The notes: generated from the letters alone by a model not told the origin. A stretch of 64,000 bases of DNA from AC-49 sp963766605 (GCA_963766605.1 CAVYAT010000005.1:124001-188000); one strand, 5' to 3'; shown: positions 25,161 through 34,069, counted from the first letter of the stretch. Program-made: numbers and translations.

Positions 25161-28120
25161 GCGCCGTGCGTGGGATCGCCGCCGCGGCCGGCCTCGGGTG
25201 GCGGCGGGCGCGTGTCGCCCCCGGGCGCTGGATGGCCGTGGCGATCGGCGTGGCGCTCGCGATCGGGTTGCTCGGCGGCCTGTCGGCCGCGGGTGTCGTC
25301 GCCGGCGATCACGCTGCGCGCCGGACGATCGCCGCGCTGGCGCCCGCTCGCCGGACGGCGCTGCTGTCGTGGGACGGCGGGGCGCCGGCGGCGATCGACC
25401 GGGCCGCACGCGGCGCACTGGCGCGGGCCGGGGGACAGGGGATCACCCGTGCCCTGATGCTCCTGCCGACACGCGTCGCCGACCGCGGGACTGTCCGCCT
25501 CGGCGCGCTCGTACCCGCCGGACGCTGGCTGGGCCTGACCGCGGGACGGCTTCCGCGCGGGCGTTGCACTGCGGCTCGGTGCGAGGTCGTCGCGATCGGC
25601 GGTCCGCCGGCGCCGCGGCGCATCTCGGGCCGTGGGGTGCATCTCGTGGTCGTCGGGCGCGGCCGGCTGACCTCGGTCATCCCGCTCGGGTATCGCACGA
25701 CCGGCCCGTCGCGCCGTGCGCACGGGCCGTCGATGTTCGTCAGCGCGGACCCCGCCGGCGTCGATGCGCTGGCCGGGGTCGACGCCGTCTACCGCACCCA
25801 GACATGGAGCGCGACGCTGCCGCTGACGCAGCTGCACGCGTGGCAATTGCCCGCGGAGATCCACCGCATCACCGGGGCGCTGAACGGCCTCGACCGGGAC
25901 CTCACGGCGACGGCGCCCGATGCGACGCTGGCCCTCGCGCGCTCGCAGGCCCGGGCGGCGCCGCGGCGCCTGCGGGCGGCCGGCGCGACCGCGGCGGCGG
26001 CGCTGCTCGCCTTCGTGATGCTCGCTGCCGGGGCGCTGCGCGCCGGGCTGATGGCCGAGGACCGGCGGATGCGCCGCAGCGGCGCGACAGCAGGCCAGCG
26101 CGCGGCGCTCGTCCTGAGCGAGACGGGCGTACCGGTACTCGTGGGGCTGGTGGCCGGCGTCGGGCTCGCGGTCGTCGTCGCCCTCGCCCGTGCAGCGACC
26201 GGTGGGGTTGACGGCGGCCATGTCGTTCGGGCGGCGCTGGGTGGCGCCGCGGGGTCATTGGCGATCACCGGGGTGTTGGCGTGGGTGGCTGCCGCGCTTG
26301 TGGCGCGGACGCCGGGGCGCTGGGGCCGAGCGCTTGCCGCCGGCGGACTCATCGCGGCCGTCGCGCTGCTCGCCGGCGTCCTCGCGCCGCGCGGCGGCGG
26401 CGGATCGGATCCGCTGCCCGACGTCGTGATTCCGATTGCCGGTATCGCCGCCGGGCTGCTCGTCGCGCTGCTCGCCCCGCCGACCCTGCGCCTGCTGGCG
26501 CGCGCGGCGCCGCGCCGCCGGCCGTACGCCGGACTGGCGCTCCTCGAGCTGGCCCGCGACCCGGGCCCTGCGGTCGTCGCGATCGCCGGGATCGCCGTCG
26601 CGGTCGGCCTCGGCGGCTTCGCGGTCGCCTACCGCGCGACGCTCGAGCGCAGCCGCAGCGACCAGGCGACGCAGCGTGTGCCGCTTGCGGCGACGGTCAT
26701 CCCCGGCCGGTCGTCGCGGTCGCCACTGAGCGTACGGCCGCAGGCGTTTTGGGAGCACCTGCCGGGCGTCACCGCGGTGCTCCCGGTCGTTCGCCGGTCG
26801 GCGAACTGGGTCGTCGGCCCCGACACCGAGCCGGTGACGCTGCTCGGACTGCCGGCCGGTGGCGGATTGCATCCGGACTCGCCGCGGGCGCCGGCGGGGG
26901 CCCGGGGGCTCCGGCTTGCCACCAGGGCGCGTGTGCTCTCGGTCCGCGCGCGGTCGACTGCGCTGGTCGACGTCGTCGCGGTCGTGCGCGAGCGCGGGGG
27001 AGGGGCGATCGAGACGCTAGCTCTCGGGCCGGCCGGCCCCACGGCACGGACGCTGCGCCGCGCGCTGCCCGCGGCGGCCCGCGGCGGGACGGTGATCGCG
27101 CTCGAGCTCTCGCCGCCCAGCTCGCTGCTCGCCACGGCGGGACACCAGCTCGCCGAGGGCGGGTCGGGCGCCGAGGTGACCGCGGGCACGGCGGCCCTGA
27201 GCGCCCTGCGGGCCGATGGGGCGGCGCCGGCGGCGCTCGCCGGGTGGGCCGGGCACGGGGCGGCACGCGGCGCGGCCGGCGCGCTGCGCTTCGCGTTCGG
27301 GTCCGACCTCGAGGCGATCGTCCGCCCCCCGACACCGACCGACACGGCGCCGTTGCCCGTGCGCATCGACGCGAACACGGCCGCGGCGATCGGCTTCCGG
27401 CGCTTCACGGTCGACGTCGTCGGCGTACAGCTGCCGGTCGGGGTCGTCGGCACGGTCGGTCGGGTTCCGACGATCCCGTCGGGCGACGGCGTCGTCCTCG
27501 CCGACTCGACCGCGCTGCGCGACGCGCTGGACGCCTCGTCGCCGGGCCTCGGCGACCAGCGCGAGCTGTGGCTGCGCGCGCCGGACTCGGGCCGCCTGGA
27601 CAGTGTCATCGGCGCGGTCGCGCGACGGGCTGGACTGGTGGCCCGCACCCGTGTCGGGGTCCGCGCCGAGATCGCCGCCGAGCCGCTGGGCCGCGAGGTG
27701 CTCGGCGCGCTCGGGGCTGCGGCCCTGCTGGCGGCGCTGCTGGCCATCGCCGGTGTGGCGGTGACGATCCGCCGCGCCCTGCGCGACGACGCCGACGAGC
27801 TGTACGACCTCGAGGCCCAGGGCGTCGGGCCGGCCGATCTGCGGCGTGGCCTGCGGCTGCGGGGAGCGGTCGTGGTCATCCTCGGCGTCGTTGCGGGCAC
27901 CGCGCTGGCCGGCGGGCTGACGCTGCTCGTCACCGGGGCAGTGCGCGCCGGGACTGGCGGCGCGCCACCCGATCCCCCGCTCGTGGCGGTCGTCGGCTAC
28001 GGCGCCGGCCTCGCCGCCGCGATCGCACTGGTGATCGCCGCCGGGCTGGTCGCCGTACTGGTGGCGGCGCCGGCGTTGCGCGAGCCCGTCCCCCACCGAG
28101 CCGCGGGTGACGCCGCATGA
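25157..28120 (+). CDS. Large FtsX/MacB-like ABC transporter permease
   Basis: 987 aa. An N-terminal membrane helix (GRWMAVAIGVALAIGLLGGL) leads to an extracytoplasmic domain of about 230 aa, then a block of helices (AAALLAFVMLAAGALRAGLM, VPVLVGLVAGVGLAVVVALA and others), a second large external domain, and a C-terminal block of three helices with LGALGAAALLAALLAIAGVA and VVILGVVAGTALAGGLTLLV. This is the duplicated FtsX-domain layout of MacB/LolC-type permeases, which act mechanically on lipids, lipoproteins or peptides. Coupled by overlaps to the MarR gene before and the tandem ATPase after. Confidence 0.85.
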   Translation: MSAVRGIAAAAGLGWRRARVAPGRWMAVAIGVALAIGLLGGLSAAGVVAGDHAARRTIAALAPARRTALLSWDGGAPAAIDRAARGALARAGGQGITRALMLLPTRVADRGTVRLGALVPAGRWLGLTAGRLPRGRCTAARCEVVAIGGPPAPRRISGRGVHLVVVGRGRLTSVIPLGYRTTGPSRRAHGPSMFVSADPAGVDALAGVDAVYRTQTWSATLPLTQLHAWQLPAEIHRITGALNGLDRDLTATAPDATLALARSQARAAPRRLRAAGATAAAALLAFVMLAAGALRAGLMAEDRRMRRSGATAGQRAALVLSETGVPVLVGLVAGVGLAVVVALARAATGGVDGGHVVRAALGGAAGSLAITGVLAWVAAALVARTPGRWGRALAAGGLIAAVALLAGVLAPRGGGGSDPLPDVVIPIAGIAAGLLVALLAPPTLRLLARAAPRRRPYAGLALLELARDPGPAVVAIAGIAVAVGLGGFAVAYRATLERSRSDQATQRVPLAATVIPGRSSRSPLSVRPQAFWEHLPGVTAVLPVVRRSANWVVGPDTEPVTLLGLPAGGGLHPDSPRAPAGARGLRLATRARVLSVRARSTALVDVVAVVRERGGGAIETLALGPAGPTARTLRRALPAAARGGTVIALELSPPSSLLATAGHQLAEGGSGAEVTAGTAALSALRADGAAPAALAGWAGHGAARGAAGALRFAFGSDLEAIVRPPTPTDTAPLPVRIDANTAAAIGFRRFTVDVVGVQLPVGVVGTVGRVPTIPSGDGVVLADSTALRDALDASSPGLGDQRELWLRAPDSGRLDSVIGAVARRAGLVARTRVGVRAEIAAEPLGREVLGALGAAALLAALLAIAGVAVTIRRALRDDADELYDLEAQGVGPADLRRGLRLRGAVVVILGVVAGTALAGGLTLLVTGAVRAGTGGAPPDPPLVAVVGYGAGLAAAIALVIAAGLVAVLVAAPALREPVPHRAAGDAA

Positions 28121-29643
28121 GCGCCGGTGTCGTGTGCCAGGACCTGTTCAAGGTCCACCGCACCGCGGAGGGTGACGCCGCCGCGCTGCAGGGACTGACG
28201 CTCGACGTCGCGTCGGGCGAGATGCTCGCGGTGCTCGGGCCCAGCGGGTCGGGCAAGAGCACGCTGCTGCGCATCCTCGCCGGCCTCGAACTCCCGTCGG
28301 CCGGAACCGCGGCCGTCGCCGGCCTCGACATGGGGCGGGTCTCCGGCTCCCGCCGCGCCGCGGCACGGCGGTCGCTGATCGGCCTCGTCGGCCAGCACGC
28401 CGAGCGCGCCCTGCCTCCGGCGCTGACGATCGCCGAGGCGATCGCGCTGCCCCTACGCCTGCGCGGCGAGCGCCGCGAGCACACGACGGCCCGCGTTAAT
28501 GAGCTGTTGGCGCGCGTTGGGCTCGCCGAGGCGGGGCAGGCCCGTGCGCACGAGCTCTCCGGCGGCGAGCGCCAGCGAGCCGCCGTGTGTGCGGCGGTCG
28601 CGCACCGCCCGGCGGTCGTGCTCGCCGACGAACCGACCGGCGAGCTCGACACCGACTCCGCGGGCGCCGTCCTTGAGCTCCTGCGCGCGCTGGCCGACGA
28701 GGGCGCGACGGTCGTGCTCGCCACCCACGACCCGATCGGCGCGTCGAGAGCGCACCGGCTCGTTCGGATCCGCGACGGGCGTGTCAGCTCCGAGAATCGC
28801 GACGATGTGGTGATCGGCCGGGGTGGCTGGCTCCACATCCCCGAAGACCTCCTCGAGCGGGCCGGCATCACCGATCGCGCGAGCGTCGACGCGCAGGACG
28901 GCATGGTCACGCTCACTCCGGCGCAGGGCCATGAGGGCACGCAGGCCGCGGCGCGCGTCACGGCGACCCCGGCCGACCCCCCGATCGTGCTGCCGGCCGT
29001 ACCCGCCGCCGTGCGCGGCGTCGGGAAGGCCTACCGCACGCGGGTCGTCTTCTGCGACCTGGACGCCCGCTTTGCGCCCGCAACGTTCACGGCGGTCCTC
29101 GGGCGCTCCGGGTCGGGTAAGTCGACGCTTCTGCGAATGCTCGCGGGCCTCGAGCGCCCCGACACCGGCAACATCGATGTCGGCGGGACGTCGTTGGCCG
29201 ACGCCGGCCGCGAGGAGCTCGCGGCGCTGCGCCGGCGCCTGATCGGGGTCGTCGGTCAGGAGCCACACCTCGCGCCGTTCGTGAGCGCCACCGAGCACGT
29301 CGCCCTGGCACCCGCGCTGGCGGGCACCGATCGCGACGCGGCGCTCGACGTCGCTGGGCGATGGCTGGAGGCGGTCGGGCTCGCGCAACGGGCTTCTCAG
29401 CGGGTCGGGCGCCTGTCGGCAGGCGAGCGCCAGCGCGTCGCCATCGCCCGGGCGCTCGCGGCGGGACGCAGCCTGCTGCTCGTCGACGAACCGACGTCGC
29501 GGCTCGACGAGGCCAACGCCGCCGCGATCGCCGACCTTCTCGCCCGGGCGGCCCATGTCCACGGGGCGACAGTCGTCTGCGCGACACACGATCCCGTGCT
29601 CGGCGACGCCGCCGACGTGCGGATCGTGCTCGACATCCGGTAA
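28117..29643 (+). CDS. Tandem ABC ATPase (two nucleotide-binding domains in one chain)
   Basis: 508 aa. Domain 1: Walker A GPSGSGKSTLLRILAGLELP, signature ELSGGERQRAAVCAAVAHRP, Walker B VVLADEPTGELD, H-loop LATHDP. Domain 2 from about residue 290: Walker A GRSGSGKSTLLRMLAGLERP, signature LSAGERQRVAIARALAAGRS, Walker B LLLVDEPTSRLDE, H-loop CATHDP. Both halves are LolD/MacB-type. A fused pair would serve as the complete ATPase dimer for the single large permease upstream, whose stop overlaps this ATG by 4 nt. Confidence 0.9.
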   Translation: MSAGVVCQDLFKVHRTAEGDAAALQGLTLDVASGEMLAVLGPSGSGKSTLLRILAGLELPSAGTAAVAGLDMGRVSGSRRAAARRSLIGLVGQHAERALPPALTIAEAIALPLRLRGERREHTTARVNELLARVGLAEAGQARAHELSGGERQRAAVCAAVAHRPAVVLADEPTGELDTDSAGAVLELLRALADEGATVVLATHDPIGASRAHRLVRIRDGRVSSENRDDVVIGRGGWLHIPEDLLERAGITDRASVDAQDGMVTLTPAQGHEGTQAAARVTATPADPPIVLPAVPAAVRGVGKAYRTRVVFCDLDARFAPATFTAVLGRSGSGKSTLLRMLAGLERPDTGNIDVGGTSLADAGREELAALRRRLIGVVGQEPHLAPFVSATEHVALAPALAGTDRDAALDVAGRWLEAVGLAQRASQRVGRLSAGERQRVAIARALAAGRSLLLVDEPTSRLDEANAAAIADLLARAAHVHGATVVCATHDPVLGDAADVRIVLDIR

Positions 29644-29656
29644 GGCCTGTTTGCGC

Positions 29657-29687
29657 GCGGACTAAGGGTTTGGTGGCCTTAGTCCGC
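29657..29687 (+). terminator. Hairpin terminator after the MarR/FtsX/ABC operon
   Basis: Arms GCGGACTAAGG and CCTTAGTCCGC pair perfectly over 11 bp with a 9-nt loop, starting 14 nt after the ATPase stop. The downstream tract is only weakly T-rich (ACCTTTCG). Confidence 0.65.
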
Positions 29688-29757
29688 ACCTTTCGCCCGT
29701 TGTGCACGGTTCACGCGTTGTCGATGATGATGGAAGAACTACCAAGAGGAACGCGTC

Positions 29758-30153
29758 ATGAGAACGATGACCACGATGAGCGAATTGGCGGCACGGGAGC
29801 GCGGGGCGGACCTGCGCCGCGCCGCAGAGCAGCGGATCCCCGGGACACGCCGCATCGCCGGTGCCCTGCCGGCGATCGAGCTGCGGATGGCCGGCCCGCG
29901 CGACGCCGAGGCGGTCCGTCGCCTCGCGCTGCTCGACGAGCGGCCCGAGCTCGAGGGCGCCGTGCTGCTCGGCATCGTCGACGGACGGGCCGCCGCCGCG
30001 GTGTCGCTCGACGACGGACGCATCATCGCGGACCCGTTCATCCGCACCGATCAGGTTGTCGCCCTGCTGCGCGTGCGCGTGCAGCCGTCGCCGGATGCAC
30101 CGGCATGGCGGCGCCTGCAACGGCGGATGCGCCTGCGTCCTGTGACGACCTGA
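29758..30153 (+). CDS. Hypothetical protein
   Basis: 131 aa, not recognised. An Arg/Ala-rich N-terminal 40 residues are followed by a compact part IELRMAGPRDAEAVRRLALL, DERPELEGAVLLGIVDGRAA, AAVSLDDGRIIADPFIRTDQ that reads like the beta-alpha-beta beginning of a GNAT domain without the acetyl-CoA loop. It ends in basic QRRMRLRPVTT. A good AGAGGAA ribosome binding site lies upstream of the ATG, so it is a real gene. It may interact with nucleic acid, or be a degenerate acetyltransferase half. Confidence 0.6.
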   Translation: MRTMTTMSELAARERGADLRRAAEQRIPGTRRIAGALPAIELRMAGPRDAEAVRRLALLDERPELEGAVLLGIVDGRAAAAVSLDDGRIIADPFIRTDQVVALLRVRVQPSPDAPAWRRLQRRMRLRPVTT

Positions 30154-30201
30154 CCGGCGTCGCACGGCCCCCCGCGGTGCTCATGGGCGAGACTGAGCAC
30201 C

Positions 30202-31233
30202 GTGGGCAACGGACTCTGGCCTGAGCGGGCACGCGGCGGCTATCTGGACACGGCGACCGTCGGGCTTCCCCCGCCGTTCGCCGTCGAGGCGCTTCAGACG
30301 CATCTCGCGGCGTGGGCGGACGGGCAGCTCGACCCGCGGGCGGTCGACCTCGATGTCGAGAGGTCGCGAGCGGCGTTCGCTCGCCTGGTCGGCGCCGCGC
30401 GCGAGGACGTGGCGGTGGCCGCCGCGGTCAGCTCGTTCGTCGGGCTCGTCGCGGCGTCGATGCCGTCAGGGGCGACGGTCCTGGTCGCCGACGGCGATTT
30501 CACCTCGGTCCTGTTCCCGTTCCTGGAGCAGGAGCGACGGGGCGTGAAGGTGCGCAGCGTGGCGCTCGAGCACCTCGTCGACGCGATCGACGCCCAGACG
30601 GATCTCGTCGCCGTGAGCGCGGTGCAGTCGGCCGACGGCCGCGTCATCGACCTCGAGACGCTCGCCACCGCCGCGCGGCATCACGGTGCCGATGTGCTGC
30701 TCGACACGACCCAGGCGGCGGGCTGGATGGCGATCGACGCCGCCCGGTTCACCTACGTCGTGGCGGGCGGGTACAAGTGGTTGCTGTGCCCGCGCGGCAC
30801 CGCGTTCATGACCGTGGGCGCCGAGACGGCCGAACGGCTGATGGCTCACCACGCCGGCTGGTACGCCGGCCGCGATCCGTGGGAGAGCATCTACGGCACG
30901 CCACTTCGGCTGGCGCCCGGGGCCCGCCGGCTCGACATGTCGCCCGCATGGGCGTGCTGGGTCGGCGCTGCGCCGGCGCTCGAGCTGCTCGTCGAGCGCG
31001 GGCCGTCGGGGGTCGGTCTTCACAACCGTGCACTCGCCGACCGCCTGCGCAGCGAGCTCGGCCTCGCGCCGAGCACCAGCGCGATCGTCAGCGTCGCCGC
31101 CCCCGGCGCGGGGGACCGGCTCGCCGCCGCGGGCGTGCGGGCAGCGACCCGCGCCGGAAGCGCGCGCCTGTCGTTTCACCTCTACAACGACGACAGCGAC
31201 GTCGACCTCGCGCTCGCCGCCCTACGCGGGTGA
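30202..31233 (+). CDS. Class V aminotransferase-like PLP enzyme
   Basis: 343 aa. Fold type I PLP enzyme: YLDTATVGLPPPFAVEALQT at the N-terminus, VAVSAVQSADGRVIDLETLA, a PLP-binding Asp region DVLLDTTQAAGWMAID, and the Schiff-base lysine in VVAGGYKWLLCPRGTAFM at about residue 193. The C-terminal ARLSFHLYNDDSDVDLALAA is typical of the cysteine-desulfurase/isopenicillin-epimerase-like branch. No scaffold (IscU/SufU) or other cofactor genes are nearby, so the substrate is open. GTG start, with GAGACT 7 nt upstream. Confidence 0.87.
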   Translation: MGNGLWPERARGGYLDTATVGLPPPFAVEALQTHLAAWADGQLDPRAVDLDVERSRAAFARLVGAAREDVAVAAAVSSFVGLVAASMPSGATVLVADGDFTSVLFPFLEQERRGVKVRSVALEHLVDAIDAQTDLVAVSAVQSADGRVIDLETLATAARHHGADVLLDTTQAAGWMAIDAARFTYVVAGGYKWLLCPRGTAFMTVGAETAERLMAHHAGWYAGRDPWESIYGTPLRLAPGARRLDMSPAWACWVGAAPALELLVERGPSGVGLHNRALADRLRSELGLAPSTSAIVSVAAPGAGDRLAAAGVRAATRAGSARLSFHLYNDDSDVDLALAALRG

Positions 31234-31241
31234 ACGCCGAC

Positions 31242-31727
31242 TCAGCCGGCGGTCGAGATGCCGCGTCGCGGCACGGGTGAGGACTGCATGATCGAGCTGG
31301 TGGTCTGCCCGTAGGCGACAAACCGATCAATCACCTGCTCGAGGTGTTCGACGTCGCGCACGAACGCGGTCACGACGTAGCAGTCGTCGCCGGTGACCCG
31401 GTGGCACTCAACGACCTCGGCGCTGTCGCGCGCGAGGGCGGCGACGTCGGCGATCTGGCGGGGGGCGGGACGGATGCGGATCACCACGCCCAGGGTGTAG
31501 CCGAGCGCGCGCGGATCGATGTCCGCATGGTAGCCGCGGATGACCCCGGCGCCTTCGAGGCGCTTGATGCGCTCGGCGACCGCCGGCGAGGACAGCCCGA
31601 CGCGGCGACCGAGCTCGGCGAGCGACACGCGCGCGTCATGCTGGAGCTCCTCGAGCAGCCGGAGCCCCGTGTCATCCAGAAGACCGCCATCGGTGAAACC
31701 TCCGTTTTGCCTTACATCCGTATCCAT
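31242..31727 (-). CDS. Lrp/AsnC-family transcriptional regulator
   Basis: 161 aa. Helix-turn-helix LDDTGLRLLEELQHDARVSL, AELGRRVGLSSPAVAERIKR, LEGAGVIRGYHADIDPRALG, then the RAM ligand-binding domain GVVIRIRPAPRQIADVAAL, VVECHRVTGDDCYVVTAFVR and VEHLEQVIDRFVAYGQTTSS. The start ATG 31,727 is supported by a TAGGCT box 7 nt upstream. Divergent from an EamA exporter, the classic arrangement of an amino-acid exporter with its Lrp regulator. Confidence 0.92.
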   Translation of the reverse strand: MDTDVRQNGGFTDGGLLDDTGLRLLEELQHDARVSLAELGRRVGLSSPAVAERIKRLEGAGVIRGYHADIDPRALGYTLGVVIRIRPAPRQIADVAALARDSAEVVECHRVTGDDCYVVTAFVRDVEHLEQVIDRFVAYGQTTSSIMQSSPVPRRGISTAG

Positions 31728-31759
31728 GTACGCCAGCCTACCTACGATTGGCCATGTAC
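31724..31759. promoter_or_regulatory. Direct repeats CCATGTAC flanking the lrp / eamA divergent promoter
   Basis: The octamer CCATGTAC occurs at 31,724-31,731 and 31,752-31,759, 28 bp apart; the second copy is extended to the palindrome ATGTACAT. One copy covers the lrp start codon. Possible operator for the Lrp-like protein. Confidence 0.3.
31735..31740 (-). promoter_or_regulatory. TAGGCT -10 box, leaderless-type, for the lrp-like gene
   Basis: Ends 7 nt before ATG 31,727 on the reverse strand. Confidence 0.45.
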
Positions 31760-31787
31760 ATCGCCCGGGACACCGGGCATCGTTTTC

Positions 31788-32687
31788 GTGGTGCCCCGTT
31801 TCGTCAATCGCGCCCCCCCGTCGGCGTACTTCGTCGTCAGCGCGGTCTTCCACTACCTCGGCCCGGCGTTCGCGGTGCTGCTGTTCGCCCGCGTCGACGT
31901 CCTCGGCGTGGCGTGGCTGCGGATCGTCTCCGCGGCGGTGATCTTCGCGCTGTGGCGCCGGCCGTGGCGCGCGTTCGCCGCGCAGGATCTCGCCGGCCGT
32001 CGCCTGCTCGTCACCTGGGGGACGGTCCTGGCGCTGATGAACGTCTGTTTCTACACCGCGATCGACCGGTTGCCGCTCGGTACGGTCGCAGCGATCGAGT
32101 TCGTGCCGGTCATCGTGCTCGCGGCGCTCGGCGCGAGGACGGTGCGCAATGTGCTCGCCCTCGTGTTGGCCGTCGCCGGCGTGTACCTGTTGACCGACGT
32201 GCGACTGACCGCCCAGCCCCTCGGGCTCGTGTTCGCGTTCGCCAACGCGGCGCTGTTCAGCGGCTACATCGTCCTCGCCGACCGAGTGGCCAAGCGCCCG
32301 GGTCTCAGCGGGATCGACGGCCTCGCCGCGTCGATGCTGATCGCTGCGGTGGTCGTGACACCGATCGGCGGGTCGGCGGCGCTCGCGGCGGCCGGTCACC
32401 CGCTGCTCGTGCTCGCCGGGATCGGGGTCGGCATCTCGTCATCGGTGATCCCCTACGTCGCCGATCAGCTCGCGCTCGCGCGAATACCGCGCGCGACCTA
32501 CGCGCTGATGGTGTCGCTGCTCCCGGCCACGGCGACGGTGATCGGAATCGTGGTCCTCGCCCAGCTGCCGAGCGCCGCCGAGATCGCCGGCGTCGGGCTC
32601 GTGGTCATCGGCGTGGCGCTGCACCGTGCCGCCGCGACCCACGAGCCCGTCGTCGTCACGCCACCTCGGCAGCTGTCCCTGCCGTGA
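31788..32687 (+). CDS. EamA/DMT-family exporter
   Basis: 299 aa with ten helices in two repeats: SAYFVVSAVFHYLGPAFAVL, FARVDVLGVAWLRIVSAAVI, PLGTVAAIEFVPVIVLAALG, ALFSGYIVLADRVAKRPGLS, VIPYVADQLALARIPRATYA and LPATATVIGIVVLAQLPSAA. This is the RhtA/YddG-like branch, often a threonine/homoserine or aromatic amino-acid exporter. The first good in-frame start is GTG 31,788 (or GTG 31,791). Divergent Lrp-type regulator next door. Confidence 0.87.
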   Translation: MVPRFVNRAPPSAYFVVSAVFHYLGPAFAVLLFARVDVLGVAWLRIVSAAVIFALWRRPWRAFAAQDLAGRRLLVTWGTVLALMNVCFYTAIDRLPLGTVAAIEFVPVIVLAALGARTVRNVLALVLAVAGVYLLTDVRLTAQPLGLVFAFANAALFSGYIVLADRVAKRPGLSGIDGLAASMLIAAVVVTPIGGSAALAAAGHPLLVLAGIGVGISSSVIPYVADQLALARIPRATYALMVSLLPATATVIGIVVLAQLPSAAEIAGVGLVVIGVALHRAAATHEPVVVTPPRQLSLP

Positions 32688-33123
32688 GGATGAGCAGCTC
32701 GTCGAAGCTCGTGGCGAACATCGTGTGCTTGTCACCACCTCCCGCCCACAGCACTGCGAACTGCCTCAGCGCGACGTCGACGATGCTGCGCAGGCGCGTC
32801 GGGTGGCCGACCGGAGCGACCCCGCCGACCTCCTGACCGGTGTGCTCCAGGACGAACTCGGGCGTGGCGCGGCGGATCCGGCCGCAGCCCAGCCGGCCGG
32901 CGAGCTTCTCGGTGTCGACCCGATGGGCCCCGCTGGCCAGCACCAGCAGCGGCTCGTCGTCGACGGCGAAGACGAGGCTGTTGGCGATCGCCCCAACGTC
33001 GCAGCCCAGCACGACAGCCGCCGCCGCGGCGGTCGGCACTGTCTCCGTGAAGGTGCGCGGCTCGGTCTGAACGCCGGCGGCGCGTAGCGCGGCCCGCACC
33101 CCGTCGACGGCCGGAGAACTCAT
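32656..33123 (-). CDS. YbaK/EbsC-family aminoacyl-tRNA editing domain protein
   Basis: 155 aa. A single YbaK/ProX-like domain: VRAALRAAGVQTEPRTFTET, GCDVGAIANSLVFAVDDEPL, LVLASGAHRVDTEKLAGRL, EFVLEHTGQEVGGVAPVGHP and FAVLWAGGGDKHTMFATSFD. The GVAPVGHP loop replaces the GISPLG of true YbaK, so the substrate probably differs. Its 3' end overlaps the end of the convergent eamA gene by 32 bp. The start ATG 33,123 follows a TACGAT box by 6 nt. Confidence 0.87.
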   Translation of the reverse strand: MSSPAVDGVRAALRAAGVQTEPRTFTETVPTAAAAAVVLGCDVGAIANSLVFAVDDEPLLVLASGAHRVDTEKLAGRLGCGRIRRATPEFVLEHTGQEVGGVAPVGHPTRLRSIVDVALRQFAVLWAGGGDKHTMFATSFDELLILTAGTAAEVA

Positions 33124-33129
33124 CGGCGG

Positions 33130-33135
33130 ATCGTA
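33130..33135 (-). promoter_or_regulatory. TACGAT -10 box, leaderless-type
   Basis: Reverse strand, ends 6 nt before ATG 33,123 of the YbaK-like gene. Confidence 0.4.
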
Positions 33136-33165
33136 TGTCGGCTGGCGCGACCGCCGATCTCTGCC

Positions 33166-33171
33166 TAAGAT
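33166..33171 (+). promoter_or_regulatory. TAAGAT -10 box, leaderless-type
   Basis: Ends 6 nt before ATG 33,178 of the MarR-GNAT gene. Confidence 0.4.
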
Positions 33172-33177
33172 CAGACA

Positions 33178-34062
33178 ATGACCGACGCCGCGGTGCAGCA
33201 GGTCCGGAGCTTCACACGAACGGTCACGCAGCGCTCGGGAGCACTGAACGATCGGTTCCTGGCGCGCGACCGGCCGCTGGGCCAGGCTCGGATGCTGTGG
33301 GAGATCGGCACCGAGGGCTGCGAGGTGCGGTCGCTGCGGTCGCGACTGGGCCTGGACTCCGGGCACGCCAGCCGGCTCATCCGCGCGCTGGAGGCCGACC
33401 GTCTCGTCTACGTCGAGCCGAGCCCGGCCGACGGCCGCATCCGGGTCGCCCGGCTCACCGCGGACGGGCTCGCCGAGCGCGCACTGCTGGATCGACGCAG
33501 CGACGACCTGGCGGCATCGATCCTGCAACCGCTCGATCAGGCCCAGCGCGACCAGATGGTCGCCGCGATGCGCACCGTGCAGCGTCTGATGACGACATCG
33601 CTCGTCGAGATCGTGGTCGCCGATCCGGCGGGCCGCGACGCCAATCGCTGCATCCGGGCCTACTTCGCCGAGCTCGAGCGCCGCTCGGAGTCGAAGTTCG
33701 ATCCGAGCGCGGGAATCTCCGCGGAGCCGCACGAACTCGTCGCCCCGGCCGGCGCGTTTCTCATCGCCTACCTCTATCGCGAGCCGGTCGGCTGTGGTGC
33801 GGTCAAGCACCACCCGGGCGAGCCGTCGCACATCAAGCGCATGTGGGTCGCAGAGTCGGCGCGCGGGCTGGGGATCGGCCGTCGCCTGCTCGCCGAGCTC
33901 GAACGGCATGTCTGGGACTCCGGCGCCACGATCGCCCACCTCGAGACCCAGCGCACCCTCGTCGAGGCGATCGCGATGTACCGCTCGGCCGGCTATCGCG
34001 AGGTGCCGGCGTTCAACACCGAGCCGTTCGCGCACCACTGGTTCGAGAAGCGCCTGGGCTGA
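33178..34062 (+). CDS. MarR winged-helix / GNAT acetyltransferase fusion
   Basis: 294 aa. Residues about 20-150 are a MarR domain: MLWEIGTEGCEVRSLRSRLG, LDSGHASRLIRALEADRLVY, VEPSPADGRIRVARLTADGL. Residues about 155-294 are a GNAT domain: FLIAYLYREPVGCGAVKHHP, HIKRMWVAESARGLGIGRRL (acetyl-CoA loop R-G-L-G-I-G), EAIAMYRSAGYREVPAFNTE and HHWFEKRLG. This two-domain architecture is known in actinobacteria. It may sense acetyl-CoA status or acetylate a small effector of its own regulation. Confidence 0.92.
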   Translation: MTDAAVQQVRSFTRTVTQRSGALNDRFLARDRPLGQARMLWEIGTEGCEVRSLRSRLGLDSGHASRLIRALEADRLVYVEPSPADGRIRVARLTADGLAERALLDRRSDDLAASILQPLDQAQRDQMVAAMRTVQRLMTTSLVEIVVADPAGRDANRCIRAYFAELERRSESKFDPSAGISAEPHELVAPAGAFLIAYLYREPVGCGAVKHHPGEPSHIKRMWVAESARGLGIGRRLLAELERHVWDSGATIAHLETQRTLVEAIAMYRSAGYREVPAFNTEPFAHHWFEKRLG

Positions 34063-34069
34063 GGTCATC

